The notes below the pieces were generated by a model. That model was given only the letters and a program-made list of their open reading frames with translations. It ran no database searches and was not told where the DNA came from. Positions 34,544-43,735 of a stretch of DNA of 64,000 nt are shown one piece after another. Positions within the stretch are counted from its first letter, which is position 1. The number at the start of each line of letters is the position of its first letter. The stretch is taken from contig JBAZYB010000001.1 of NCBI GenBank assembly GCA_041659545.1, positions 124,001-188,000 of the forward strand, given 5' to 3'. The position numbers and the translations under genes are program-made. This stretch comes from Hyphomicrobium_A sp041659545 (lineage in GTDB: Bacteria; Pseudomonadota; Alphaproteobacteria; Rhizobiales; Hyphomicrobiaceae).

Positions 34544-36460
34544 ATGTCCCTTAAAGTCGCCCTGCTAGAGTTTTCGGTATGGGATCGCATGGTCCCACTC
34601 GTTGGTGGCCTCCTAGAGGCTTCTGCCCTGCAGCGGCCTCGGCTCAGAGATAGCTGTGAGTTTGTGAAGTTCTCGACCTCGGTGCGCGGCGCCGAACTCA
34701 CGCCGATTCTTGCCATCGAGGCGGACGTCTACGCCGTGTCCTGTTACGTGTGGAACACAGGCTTCGTCACGAAGCGCTTGCTCCCCGAGATCCTGGCGAG
34801 AAATCCGAAGGCTCGGATACTGCTCGGCGGGCCACAGGTCATGCATAAAGCGGAACGGTACATTCCGCAGCAGAGCCACCGAGTGACGGTCTGCAATGGC
34901 GAGGGCGAGGACACCTTCGCGAACTACCTCGAGCAGTTACTCGTCGAACGCGGTGACCTCGCGAACGTTAACGGACTGTCCTTCTATCGAGGGGGCACGC
35001 TCGTCACCACGCCGCCGCAAAGCAAGATCGCAGACTTTGCGGCCTACCCGTCGCCTTATTTGGCAGGCGCTTTTGATGGCGGGCGATTCATGTGCGCGGT
35101 CATCGAAACCAATCGAGGTTGTCCCTTCAAGTGCACGTTCTGCTATTGGGGCGCGGCCACCAACAGTCAAGTGCGGAAGTTCGATCAGGATCGCGTGATG
35201 GCTGAGATCGAGTGGGCGAGCCGAAACCAGGTGTACCTGCTGGTTTTGGCCGACGCCAACTTCGGGATGCTAAAGCGAGACCACGAGATCGCCGAATGGA
35301 TCGCCGAGTGCCGGCGGCGCAGTGGCTTTCCGAAGGCGGTATCTTTCAGTGCATCGAAGAACACGCAGCCTTCTCGTAATGCTGCAACGGTCGATACGTT
35401 GGCCGGCGCCGGTCTGCTGAGCAATTTTCCAGTGTCGATTCAGTCGATCAGCGAGAACGTGCTTGAGAACGTCAATCGCAGCAACATCTCAACTGAGGGT
35501 TACGTCACCCTGCAGGGGCTCTTGAATGACCGTGGCCATGATTCCACGATCGAGCTGATATTCCCGTTGCCAGGAGAGACCTTGCCGTCGTTCAAGCAGG
35601 GTGTCGCAAAACTATTCAAGCTCGGCGCTTCCACCTTCAACGTGTTTCCATTGCTGCTGATCAACAACGTGCCAATGGAGACCCAGCGCGAGGAGTTCGG
35701 GCTGGTGACGGTCGAAGACCCTGACGCGAATAGCGACGCCGAGCTCGTCGTGCAGACCAAATCGGTGAGCCACGAAGACTACCTGCGGGGATTGCGCTTC
35801 ATCGCCCACGCGACGTCGTTGCTCAGCTGTCATACGCTCCGTTGCGTGGCCCGCACGCTGGATGCCAAGAGCGGAATTGGCGTGGACGAGTTGATCGATG
35901 CCTTTGACGCCTACTGTCACAGCCGGCCGGACCATCCTTATGTCGAGTACGTCTCGATGGCGACCGCCAACTCGCGGTTCTTCAGTTTTGGGATGCTTGG
36001 TTCGCTATTGCACCGCTGCGCCGGAGTTTGGGTGCACGAGGTCGATCAATTGTTGGCCGGCTTCATGGAGCAACATGAGTATTGGAATGATGACGAGGTA
36101 AGGGTAGCTTTTGAGCTGGACCTTCTGAACCGTCCCCACATCTACTCCAACCAGTCGATCGTCGAGAAGTCGAAGTTTCTGGGTCACCTCACGATGACTC
36201 CGTTAGATGACGGTGATCGCGTCAGCGTGACGGTGCCGGACGAGTTCCGTGCGACGGCAGCAAGGCTGCTGACCCGGGGGGCAGCTCCGCTCCCGCCGAG
36301 CAGCAGCTACGTCATCAACTACAAGTCTCAGCAGTCACAGCATGTGTATGTGGCGGGCAAGCCGGACGACAACTACAACTACTACTGCACTGGGTTGTTA
36401 GTGCGGATCAACACCGTCCTGCCGAAATGGACGCCTGCCGGCGCCACGCGCCCGCACTAG
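34544..36460 (+). CDS. B12-binding-type radical SAM protein, paralogue B
   Basis: 638 residues from ATG 34544. Same architecture as the proteins at 24746 and 45982: E-F-S-V-W-D-R-M-V-P-L-V-G-G-L-L at the start, Y-V-W-N-T-G-F, L-G-G-P-Q-V-M, C-N-G-E-G-E, the cluster motif C193-P-F-K-C197-T-F-C200 followed by Y-W-G-A-A-T-N-S, L-A-D-A-N-F-G-M-L-K-R, F-P-L-P-G-E-T-L-P-S and a C-terminal Y-Y-C-T-G-L-L-V-R-I-N. It is much closer to paralogue C than to A. No DxHxxG motif, so cobalamin, if bound, would lack the lower His ligand, as in several methylating enzymes. Probable C-methyltransferase on a carrier-bound intermediate. Confidence 0.88.
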   Translation: MSLKVALLEFSVWDRMVPLVGGLLEASALQRPRLRDSCEFVKFSTSVRGAELTPILAIEADVYAVSCYVWNTGFVTKRLLPEILARNPKARILLGGPQVMHKAERYIPQQSHRVTVCNGEGEDTFANYLEQLLVERGDLANVNGLSFYRGGTLVTTPPQSKIADFAAYPSPYLAGAFDGGRFMCAVIETNRGCPFKCTFCYWGAATNSQVRKFDQDRVMAEIEWASRNQVYLLVLADANFGMLKRDHEIAEWIAECRRRSGFPKAVSFSASKNTQPSRNAATVDTLAGAGLLSNFPVSIQSISENVLENVNRSNISTEGYVTLQGLLNDRGHDSTIELIFPLPGETLPSFKQGVAKLFKLGASTFNVFPLLLINNVPMETQREEFGLVTVEDPDANSDAELVVQTKSVSHEDYLRGLRFIAHATSLLSCHTLRCVARTLDAKSGIGVDELIDAFDAYCHSRPDHPYVEYVSMATANSRFFSFGMLGSLLHRCAGVWVHEVDQLLAGFMEQHEYWNDDEVRVAFELDLLNRPHIYSNQSIVEKSKFLGHLTMTPLDDGDRVSVTVPDEFRATAARLLTRGAAPLPPSSSYVINYKSQQSQHVYVAGKPDDNYNYYCTGLLVRINTVLPKWTPAGATRPH

Positions 36461-36492
36461 TAACGCCGGTCAAGTCGCCCAGGGAGTCTTCC

Positions 36493-37533
36493 ATGCCAAT
36501 CGTCGACAAGAAATGGCCGATTTGCGATGTCGTACCGGATTCACTCGCCGAGCGTTGGCGACGGCAGCAGGGCTGGCGGGGCGACGGCTTGGCCAAGCGT
36601 GACTGGCTGGTCGAGTTGCCGGCAGGGTTCGCAGAGGTGGTGCACGAGACTGTCGCCGACCGGTCTGACGCGTCCGCCGCGGCCCAACGGCTGTCGGACC
36701 ACGCGTTCGTCATGCAGCTTCGACTGGATGTTGAGCAACGGTTGGAGGGAGGGCATGGCTTCTGCGTGCTTCGGGGAATCCCGCCAACGAGCGACGACAG
36801 ACTCAACGCACGAGTGGCGCTCGCGGTCAGCCTGCTCTTCGGGCAGCCCGTCACGCAAACCCTTCAGGGTGACATCGTCGCTCGCGTGGAAGACCGCACC
36901 GGCCGAACGCTCGAGCCGACGAAACGGGGGCACACGACGTCAGCCGAACTCGCATTTCATGCCGATCGCGCAGACCGGGTGCTGCTGTACTGCGTGAGGC
37001 CAAGCAGAAGCGGAGGAGAGTCGAGCGTCGTGAGCAGCGTGTTTCTGCGAGACGAAATGCGCAGGGAGGTGCCGCACCTGTTAGAGGCGTTGGCACAACC
37101 CCTTCCCGAGGACCGGCGAGGCGAGCAACCGGCGCATGAGCCGCCGTTCGCTCTGATTCCTGTGTTCTCCGACTGTGGAGGAGTCTTTGTCTGTCGTTAT
37201 ATCAGGCGCTTCCTTCAGGATTCGTGCCGGCACGCTGGCGCGCCGCCACTTTCAGAAACCGCTGTTGAAGCCTTGAACTATCTGGACGCACTGACGGCCA
37301 GGGAGGGCGTTGCGTTCTCGCACCGGCTGGAGGCTGGCGACCTTCAGATGCTCAACAACTGCGTTGTGTTGCATTCGAGAACCGCGTTCGTCGACGATCC
37401 GCTGGCCCCTCGCTTGTTGCTGCGGACGTGGCTCAGCCATCGGTCGTCCCGGCCGCTGCCGCCATCTTTCGCGCCGTTGTACGGTTCCACGGAGGCCGGG
37501 GCCGTTCGCGGCGGAGTGCAGCAGAAATCGTGA
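36493..37533 (+). CDS. TauD/TfdA-like Fe(II)/2-oxoglutarate oxygenase
   Basis: 346 residues; ATG 36493 with AGGGAG upstream. The pattern of clavaminate-synthase/TauD enzymes: G-F-C-V-L-R-G-I-P, L-A-F-H-A-D-R-A-D with the His-x-Asp iron ligands, S-G-G-E-S-S-V-V-S-S, and the distal His in N-N-C-V-V-L-H-S-R-T-A-F with Arg residues in R-L-L-L-R-T-W-L for 2-oxoglutarate. This group hydroxylates, desaturates or forms rings, often on amino acids, including carrier-bound ones. It overlaps the next gene by 4 bases (GTGA). Confidence 0.88.
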   Translation: MPIVDKKWPICDVVPDSLAERWRRQQGWRGDGLAKRDWLVELPAGFAEVVHETVADRSDASAAAQRLSDHAFVMQLRLDVEQRLEGGHGFCVLRGIPPTSDDRLNARVALAVSLLFGQPVTQTLQGDIVARVEDRTGRTLEPTKRGHTTSAELAFHADRADRVLLYCVRPSRSGGESSVVSSVFLRDEMRREVPHLLEALAQPLPEDRRGEQPAHEPPFALIPVFSDCGGVFVCRYIRRFLQDSCRHAGAPPLSETAVEALNYLDALTAREGVAFSHRLEAGDLQMLNNCVVLHSRTAFVDDPLAPRLLLRTWLSHRSSRPLPPSFAPLYGSTEAGAVRGGVQQKS

Positions 37534-39530
37534 CCCATCTCTTTTCAGATCGCGTGTCGCGCGATCAGGGCCCGTCTTCGGAACTGCCGCCATCCATTGC
37601 CGTGATTGGCGGCACACATGCCTGCGTTGACGCGTTGGCGACGGAGTGCCGGCGCCTCCAGCCGGCGTGGCACGTTACGACCGGCATCGTCAGCCGATCG
37701 GCAAGCCGAAACGAAGCAACAGAAGACGCGCGCCCTGACAGGGCGCTGGCCGTCGTCACGTGGTCGGAACTCTCAGAGTGCGGCCCCGCACTGCTCGCGA
37801 GCCGGCTGAAACACGATGCTACTGAATTGGCCGGCCGGCCGGATGTGCCGTGCCTGATCGCGGTTGTTCCGTACTCGTCGTTCCGGGACGAGCACGGGCA
37901 GGTCGTCAGGTCCTATTGCCCGCCAACGTCCGGTCACGCCGCTGGCGCCTGCGCCCGATTGGTTGCTCGGTTCAGGCAGGAATGCGAAGCCTTTGGCAAC
38001 TGTCGCGTTGTCGAGACGCCGATGGTGATCACATCGGCCATCGTTTCGCCCTGCGCCTATGCCAGCGAGATGAGCCGAATCATTGCTGCGATCAAGTGCT
38101 TGGTTTACGAAGTGCGCTCTAAGGTTCCTGCCTATTTCGAGCAGCATCCGCTCCGGCTGGCTCCAACTTCTGGTAACCCAGATCTACTGAGCTGGGAAGC
38201 ATTGGTGCGGTGGCTCTTGTCGGAGTCGGTCAGGTCCGATGGCAGCGCATCCACCGACGCATTTGTGAGCGATGCGAACTGGGCGGCAGTAGCCGACGGG
38301 TGCCATCGTGGCTTGAAAGTGCGGTTGGAACGTGAGGACGATAGCGGACAACACAATTGGTTGGACGAAGTGTTCAACGAGCTTGTCGTCGCCGTTAAGC
38401 CGATGTGCGGCGTTACGACCAGGCTGCAATGGTCTGATTCAAGCCATGTTGTCCGCGCGATTGGCCTCGGTGATGAGATCGAGAAGTTCGCGAGTATGCC
38501 GCCATTCGACTGGGAAGACAGCTATCGCGTCGTTCCAAAGATCGACATTGCAACCGCCGGCCTCGAGCCTCGGCATTACCTTGGCGGGCACGCTCAAGGT
38601 GACAGGGCGTGTTTGGACCGTACCTATTTTGTCGGCGGACGGGGCCCACGGACCGTAGTGGCCCTGGTGCCGCTGGGCGTAGATCCTGGCTATTTCGCCG
38701 ATCTGTTGCGGCGGCTCGACGCCGATCACCGGCTGATGGTGTGGGAGATGGGTGGACACGACTGGCAAGGCATCGATGCAGATGCGAGGGCGCTGGACCA
38801 GCTTCTGGCAGCCGAGACGGAGCTGCATCTGGTGGCTTGGTGCGGCAGTATCCGGCTGGTCGCGAAACTTCTCGAGCGCTCGCCGGAGAAGATCCAATCG
38901 GTCTGTCTGTTCGCGCCTGAGCCGGACGCCGATGATCAGCAGACCGAAGGTTACCGGGGACTCGTCCGCTTTTTCAGCCAGCTGACAGCCAGCGATGATG
39001 GGGTCGACCGCGCGATCGCCAGGGCGCAGGCATCCTGGCGCGCCGCTGTTCGAGATGCGCCGTCCGCCAACCTCGCGCAATACAACGTCAGCGCGGAGCA
39101 GAAACGGTCGCCGCTTCAATATCACCCGGCCGGGTTCTCGTCGGCGGTGACCGAGGAGTTGTTCGGCGATTCGCGTCGAATTCTGGACATCGCCCGAAGT
39201 ATCGACGCACGAATCGACGCGGCGGCGGCTCAAGTTCTGTGCGCTTATCCCAACAGGGTGATGGTCGTGGCGGGCACTGCGGACGCACTCATCCGCTACC
39301 AATCGGCGCGACACCGGTTCGGCCAGCTGGCCAACGGTGTTCTAGTCAGTGTCAGAGGCGGCAACCACTATGCGTTGACTGAGCACGCGAGCGCTCTGGC
39401 GCCCCTGTTGCGCGAGTTCATCGGCGGACGTCAGTTTGTCGAGGGCCAATGGCCACGACACGGAATCGGTCGCATTCGTATCGAACGCACAAGAGAAGTG
39501 GAGCTCAGATGTCGAGTACAGAGCCTGTAA
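37530..39530 (+). CDS. Large two-part protein with C-terminal Cys-type alpha/beta hydrolase domain
   Basis: 666 residues from GTG 37530. The N-terminal 220 residues start like a nucleotide-binding or SDR-like fold (S-I-A-V-I-G-G-T-H) and are otherwise unassigned; the middle is unknown. From about residue 370 an alpha/beta hydrolase domain is visible: V-V-A-L-V-P-L-G-V-D-P, a nucleophile elbow L-V-A-W-C-G-S with Cys438 instead of Ser, V-V-A-G-T-A-D-A-L with the acid, and R-G-G-N-H-Y-A-L-T-E with His. A Cys-Asp-His triad suits acyl transfer to an amine better than hydrolysis. So it may be a trans-acting acyltransferase or offloading enzyme. It overlaps its neighbours on both sides. Confidence 0.6.
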   Translation: MTHLFSDRVSRDQGPSSELPPSIAVIGGTHACVDALATECRRLQPAWHVTTGIVSRSASRNEATEDARPDRALAVVTWSELSECGPALLASRLKHDATELAGRPDVPCLIAVVPYSSFRDEHGQVVRSYCPPTSGHAAGACARLVARFRQECEAFGNCRVVETPMVITSAIVSPCAYASEMSRIIAAIKCLVYEVRSKVPAYFEQHPLRLAPTSGNPDLLSWEALVRWLLSESVRSDGSASTDAFVSDANWAAVADGCHRGLKVRLEREDDSGQHNWLDEVFNELVVAVKPMCGVTTRLQWSDSSHVVRAIGLGDEIEKFASMPPFDWEDSYRVVPKIDIATAGLEPRHYLGGHAQGDRACLDRTYFVGGRGPRTVVALVPLGVDPGYFADLLRRLDADHRLMVWEMGGHDWQGIDADARALDQLLAAETELHLVAWCGSIRLVAKLLERSPEKIQSVCLFAPEPDADDQQTEGYRGLVRFFSQLTASDDGVDRAIARAQASWRAAVRDAPSANLAQYNVSAEQKRSPLQYHPAGFSSAVTEELFGDSRRILDIARSIDARIDAAAAQVLCAYPNRVMVVAGTADALIRYQSARHRFGQLANGVLVSVRGGNHYALTEHASALAPLLREFIGGRQFVEGQWPRHGIGRIRIERTREVELRCRVQSL

Positions 39531-41260
39531 GAATCATTGACGCGACCCTTCGGGAGGGGAACCAGGCCCCGGGGGTCAGATTCACGATCGAGCAGTCCTG
39601 TGTCATTGCCTCGATGCTGGCGACTGCGGGCGTCGACTCGATCGAGTGCGGACATGCGTCGGCGTCTGACCACGAGATGGCTCGCGTCAAGGCGGTCGTC
39701 GAGCTCAACCTCTCGACGCCGATCCTCAGCCACGCTCGAGCTTGCGTGGAAGACGTGCAGCGCGTCGCGGATGCCGGCGCGCGGTGGGTGGGGATCTTTG
39801 CCGGCGTCAACACTCTCTCTCGAACCACTCGATTGTCTGGCCGGAGCCACGCGGACGTCATTCGGCTGATCGGTAGTTCCGTCGAGTTTGGCAAACGCCG
39901 TGGCTTGAACGTGCGCTACACCCTCGAGGACGCCAGTCGAACCCCGCGGGACCAGGCACTCGACGCCTTCCGCGCCGCCCTCGACAGCGGCGCCGACCGT
40001 CTCTGTTTCGCAGACACGGTCGGCGCGCTCACGCCCGACGAGATATGGCAGGCCATCCGTTTCCTGGCTGATGAGCTCGGCAACCCGAGCTTTGAGGTTC
40101 ATATTCATGACGATCGGGGCCTCGCGGTCGCCTCGGCCCTCAAGGCGATCGATGCCGGCGTGCGCTGGATATCGGCATCGGTCAATGGCCTCGGAGAACG
40201 ATCGGGGATCGTCGACACCGCAACCCTCGCCGCGAATCTGGACGTCGGCGGTCCGAGCAGCCGATGGAACTTCGGATCGCTGCAGGAGTTGTCCACGCTG
40301 GTTGGAGCAATTTCACGCGAGCACCCTGACGCGCGCCGGCCGGTAATCGGGAAATACGCCTTCACGCACTCCGCCAAGCTGCATGCCGATGCTGTCAGCC
40401 GTGATGAGATGGCTTACTCGTGGCGTGCGCCCAGCTCGCTCGCCCGCTCGACGTCGATCGCCGCGCCGGCGCTGGACGATGTGCTGGCCCTTATCAACAA
40501 GGCCGTGCCAATCTGCGCTACCGAGCTTCCACATCACCGCCGGGGGCCGGGCACACGATACGTCATGTTGGACGATCGCTTTGTACCCAACGCCAAGCAG
40601 TACTGCATCGTCCGTGAGATTCCGCCTCAAGATACCGCCCCGACGCCTCATGTCGATGCCCACCGGCACAATGTCGACAGCATCTTCGTATTCATCGGCA
40701 GTGGTGAACGGCTGACCGGTCTAACCGTCTCGGTGAAGCTTGGCGCTACCGATATAACGGTCGAGAGTCCATCGAGTGTGCTGATTCCTGGCGGCCTCGA
40801 GCACAGCTATTCGATTCTCAACGGCAGTGGCTACTTCATCCACTTCGTCAATGCGGGCGACTACGCCAGCAGTCTCCTCAAGCTTGCACCCGTCCGATCT
40901 GCTCCAGCCCCGATGATGAATCAGTCTTGCCAGGCCGATCTTACAACGGCGACCGCGAGGGGCATGCATGCGGCCATGACCACCAACGGACGCGCTAATG
41001 GAGTGGGTTTGTCCGCAATGCCGTTCGAAGAGTTCGCGCTGCTTGTCGCCGAGTTCGTGGCGAATCGCAGCGGCAAGCGGCCGGCGGAGATCGCACCGGA
41101 CTTTGACTACGTCAGTGCGGGACTGCTGGACTCCCTTGGACTGGCGGAGTTGTTTTTTTATGTCGAGGACACTCTCGACCGCAAGTTCCAGGCAGAAGAA
41201 CTTCGTCTCGAACGGCTGAGCACCGCCGCCCGTTTCTACGCCTTTGTTCAGGCGCAATGA
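39509..41260 (+). CDS. HMGL-like synthase - cupin - carrier protein fusion
   Basis: 583 residues from ATG 39509 with GGAG upstream. Residues 1-330 are a homocitrate/isopropylmalate-synthase-like TIM barrel: I-I-D-A-T-L-R-E-G-N-Q-A-P-G (metal Asp and Arg), V-R-Y-T-L-E-D-A-S-R, H-I-H-D-D-R-G-L (metal His-x-His) and N-G-L-G-E-R-S-G. Residues about 355-470 form a cupin: T-P-H-V-D-A-H-R-H-N-V-D and V-L-I-P-G-G-L-E-H-S-Y. Residues about 505-583 are a carrier domain with Ser542 in G-L-L-D-S-L-G. Family chemistry is Claisen-type addition of an acyl-CoA to a 2-oxo acid. I infer that its product is held on the fused carrier; I know no characterised protein with this order. Confidence 0.8.
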   Translation: MSSTEPVRIIDATLREGNQAPGVRFTIEQSCVIASMLATAGVDSIECGHASASDHEMARVKAVVELNLSTPILSHARACVEDVQRVADAGARWVGIFAGVNTLSRTTRLSGRSHADVIRLIGSSVEFGKRRGLNVRYTLEDASRTPRDQALDAFRAALDSGADRLCFADTVGALTPDEIWQAIRFLADELGNPSFEVHIHDDRGLAVASALKAIDAGVRWISASVNGLGERSGIVDTATLAANLDVGGPSSRWNFGSLQELSTLVGAISREHPDARRPVIGKYAFTHSAKLHADAVSRDEMAYSWRAPSSLARSTSIAAPALDDVLALINKAVPICATELPHHRRGPGTRYVMLDDRFVPNAKQYCIVREIPPQDTAPTPHVDAHRHNVDSIFVFIGSGERLTGLTVSVKLGATDITVESPSSVLIPGGLEHSYSILNGSGYFIHFVNAGDYASSLLKLAPVRSAPAPMMNQSCQADLTTATARGMHAAMTTNGRANGVGLSAMPFEEFALLVAEFVANRSGKRPAEIAPDFDYVSAGLLDSLGLAELFFYVEDTLDRKFQAEELRLERLSTAARFYAFVQAQ

Positions 41261-42846
41261 ACGCCAATCGGCCGTCACACATTGCGGACGTCTATTTTCG
41301 GGTCGAGGCCGGATGTCCACCCTTGACAATGCCGCTCGACGCGGTCTTGAGAATGCGGGCTGAACGAACGGGGTCCGATCCGTTTCTCGAGTTTGGTAGG
41401 GCACCGCACAAGGGACTGACAATTTCCTGGTCCGAACTCGACGAACGCGCTGACGCTGCCGCCGGTGTGTTTGCGATGAGGGGCATCTCAACCCATGATC
41501 GGGTCGGCGTCGTCCTCGAGGACACTCCGGAGTGCTTGGCAGCGATCATCGGGTTGTGGCGATTGCGTGCCGTTCTCGTTCCGATCGACCGTCGCTGGGG
41601 GACCCAAACCACGCAAACGATCTGCGCCCATGCGGGCATGCGCGCGATTGTCGCCGCCGGGGATTTTATCGCCCGGCTGGGAGCTGACCTCGGGGATGCT
41701 CTCAGGATTGACGTCGAGGAGGTCGAAGGCCATCGCGGCGAGCGCCGACAACTGCTGAGCCGTCCAGAAGATGTCGCGATCATCGCGTATACCTCGGGAA
41801 CGACGTCCAGCCCCAAAGGCGTCGTGATTCGGCATTCGCAACTGCGCTGGGCGTACAGCATTGCCCGACGTCACCTATTTGCCGGCGAACCGCCGCGCCG
41901 GTTCGGGAATGTCTTCCGCATGGGTGGGCTTGGCGTTCTTGGTCTGAACTATTTGTTCCCGCTGGAGTGTGGTTCGGCGGTCGTAGCCTTGCCCGAGCTT
42001 TCTATCGAGACCGCCGCGACGCTATGGCGAGATGTGGATGAAGCGCAGGTGGACTTTCTCTACCTGGTACCAACGCTGGTCCAGGTGGTCGTCCGGTTGT
42101 CACGGGCGGTATCGCCGTCAGCGCGAGTCGATTGCGTCACCGGTGCGGCGCCGATCTCGCCCGAGCTTCACGACTCCTTTCATAACCGCTTTGGCCATCG
42201 GCTGCGGAATATTTACGGAATCAGCGAAGCCAGTTTTGGTGTGTTCTATGGCGCCTACGATGGAACGGATCGCGGTGCATGGCACTTGGGGAAGCCGGCG
42301 ACGCCAATCACGGTGCGTCTGCGCGCGCCGGACGGCGGTCTGATCGAAGGGCCAGGCGCAGGCGAACTCGAAGTGAATGGCCCAGTACTGTCAGACGGCT
42401 ATTGGCGCAACGAGGCCGCGACGCACGAGCGGTTTGTCGATGGATGGCTCCGGACTGGTGATGTCGCGGCCCGCGATGCTGAGGGCAACTACACGATTGT
42501 GGGACGTCTGAAAGACGTAGTTATCAGGGGGGGATTCAACATCCACCTGGACGAAGTTGATCAGACGCTGGCCAGCCATCCGCAGGTGCTCGGCGCCTGC
42601 GCCATCGGTACCGATACCGCCGGCGTGGACGAGGGACTATCCGCTCTGGTCCATACCGCCGCCGGCGCGCCAGTGACTGCCGGCGACCTGGCTGACTGGT
42701 GCCGCCAGCGATTGGGACCAGCGAAGACGCCTTCGCCGATAATCCTGACTCACGATCCGCTGCCACAGAACAGTTCAGGGAAAGTGGTGCGCCGAGATGT
42801 TGCGGCGTTGGTGCGAGCCTTGTCCGCTCCAGGAAGGGGCTTCTAG
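41257..42846 (+). CDS. Adenylate-forming ligase 2
   Basis: 529 residues, full-length ANL enzyme. Motifs: A-Y-T-S-G-T-T-S-S-P-K-G-V (P-loop), V-T-G-A-A-P-I-S, N-I-Y-G-I-S-E-A-S-F-G (A5), G-W-L-R-T-G-D-V (A7), V-G-R-L-K-D-V-V-I-R-G-G-F-N-I (A8) and Q-N-S-S-G-K-V-V-R-R-D with the catalytic Lys. It activates a carboxylate for a thiol acceptor. Its gene overlaps the HMGL-cupin-carrier gene by 4 bases, so that carrier is a likely partner. The substrate cannot be predicted from sequence alone. Confidence 0.9.
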   Translation: MNANRPSHIADVYFRVEAGCPPLTMPLDAVLRMRAERTGSDPFLEFGRAPHKGLTISWSELDERADAAAGVFAMRGISTHDRVGVVLEDTPECLAAIIGLWRLRAVLVPIDRRWGTQTTQTICAHAGMRAIVAAGDFIARLGADLGDALRIDVEEVEGHRGERRQLLSRPEDVAIIAYTSGTTSSPKGVVIRHSQLRWAYSIARRHLFAGEPPRRFGNVFRMGGLGVLGLNYLFPLECGSAVVALPELSIETAATLWRDVDEAQVDFLYLVPTLVQVVVRLSRAVSPSARVDCVTGAAPISPELHDSFHNRFGHRLRNIYGISEASFGVFYGAYDGTDRGAWHLGKPATPITVRLRAPDGGLIEGPGAGELEVNGPVLSDGYWRNEAATHERFVDGWLRTGDVAARDAEGNYTIVGRLKDVVIRGGFNIHLDEVDQTLASHPQVLGACAIGTDTAGVDEGLSALVHTAAGAPVTAGDLADWCRQRLGPAKTPSPIILTHDPLPQNSSGKVVRRDVAALVRALSAPGRGF

Positions 42847-43670
42847 TGTTCAACGAGAGTTTCCTGAGCAGCATTGCCGATCTCGCGTCACCACGGATGG
42901 GCACCGAGGGCATGGGACCCTTCCTGTACAGTCTCGTCCGCATGCTTCGCCCCCGGTCCGTCCTCGAGGTAGGTATCGGCTATTCGACTCCCTTCATCCT
43001 GAAGGCCCTGGATGACAACGTCAGCGAGATTGAGCGCGAACTTAACTTGGTGCCGGACAAGAACCGCCTGTTGTCTCCGGACGCTTTGTCTGGCACGGCG
43101 GTGACCGATGCATTGAATTCCGTTGACAAGGCGACCAAGGTGCGATGGCTGGTCGCCGCGCCGCCACTGGCTGATCCGGCATTCTATGAGGCGCCCTATC
43201 GCCCCAGCCTGACCGCCATCGACGACCTGTCGAGTCCGCACGCCACGGCACGAAAGCTGAAGGACCGCGTCGAGTCTCTGCCCGGCGCCCAGTACCTGAA
43301 CGTCGTCAAGGGGTCATTCCGCGGTCAAGGGGCCGCCATCGCCTCGGCCGCCGGCGGATTGGACTTCATGTGGTTCGATTGCGGTGGACACCGTGAATAT
43401 CGGGACTTTCTCGATGAGTACTGGCCGTTGCTTGACGCGAACGGCGGCACCCTTCTTCTTCACTACACACTCACCAACCTCACCATCGGCAGCATCGTTA
43501 AAGATCTAAAGATCAAGCAAGCGACGACTGGATTCTCGGATTTCGAGCTATTGAGCCTTCGCGAACCCCACAAGATGATGCAGAACAGCGTCTCGGTTGT
43601 GCGCAAGACCTCAGGGTTCCGCGACCGCATCTATTACGAGATCCGAGACGTCAGCCTCGAATCAGACTAG
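42846..43670 (+). CDS. SAM-dependent methyltransferase 5
   Basis: 274 residues from GTG 42846, sharing one base with the previous stop codon. It resembles the class I methyltransferase group related to catechol and cephalosporin-hydroxylase-like enzymes: P-R-S-V-L-E-V-G-I-G-Y-S-T-P-F as motif I, then late D-F-M-W-F-D-C-G-G-H-R-E-Y and L-L-D-A-N-G-G-T-L-L-L-H-Y. The insert after motif I is long. An O-methyltransferase acting on an aromatic hydroxyl is plausible but unproven. Confidence 0.78.
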   Translation: MFNESFLSSIADLASPRMGTEGMGPFLYSLVRMLRPRSVLEVGIGYSTPFILKALDDNVSEIERELNLVPDKNRLLSPDALSGTAVTDALNSVDKATKVRWLVAAPPLADPAFYEAPYRPSLTAIDDLSSPHATARKLKDRVESLPGAQYLNVVKGSFRGQGAAIASAAGGLDFMWFDCGGHREYRDFLDEYWPLLDANGGTLLLHYTLTNLTIGSIVKDLKIKQATTGFSDFELLSLREPHKMMQNSVSVVRKTSGFRDRIYYEIRDVSLESD

Positions 43671-43735
43671 TCCTCTCCGGCGGCTCGTCTTATCGCAATC
43701 GAGTCCACGCCCCGACAACAATTCAGAGGTGACCC

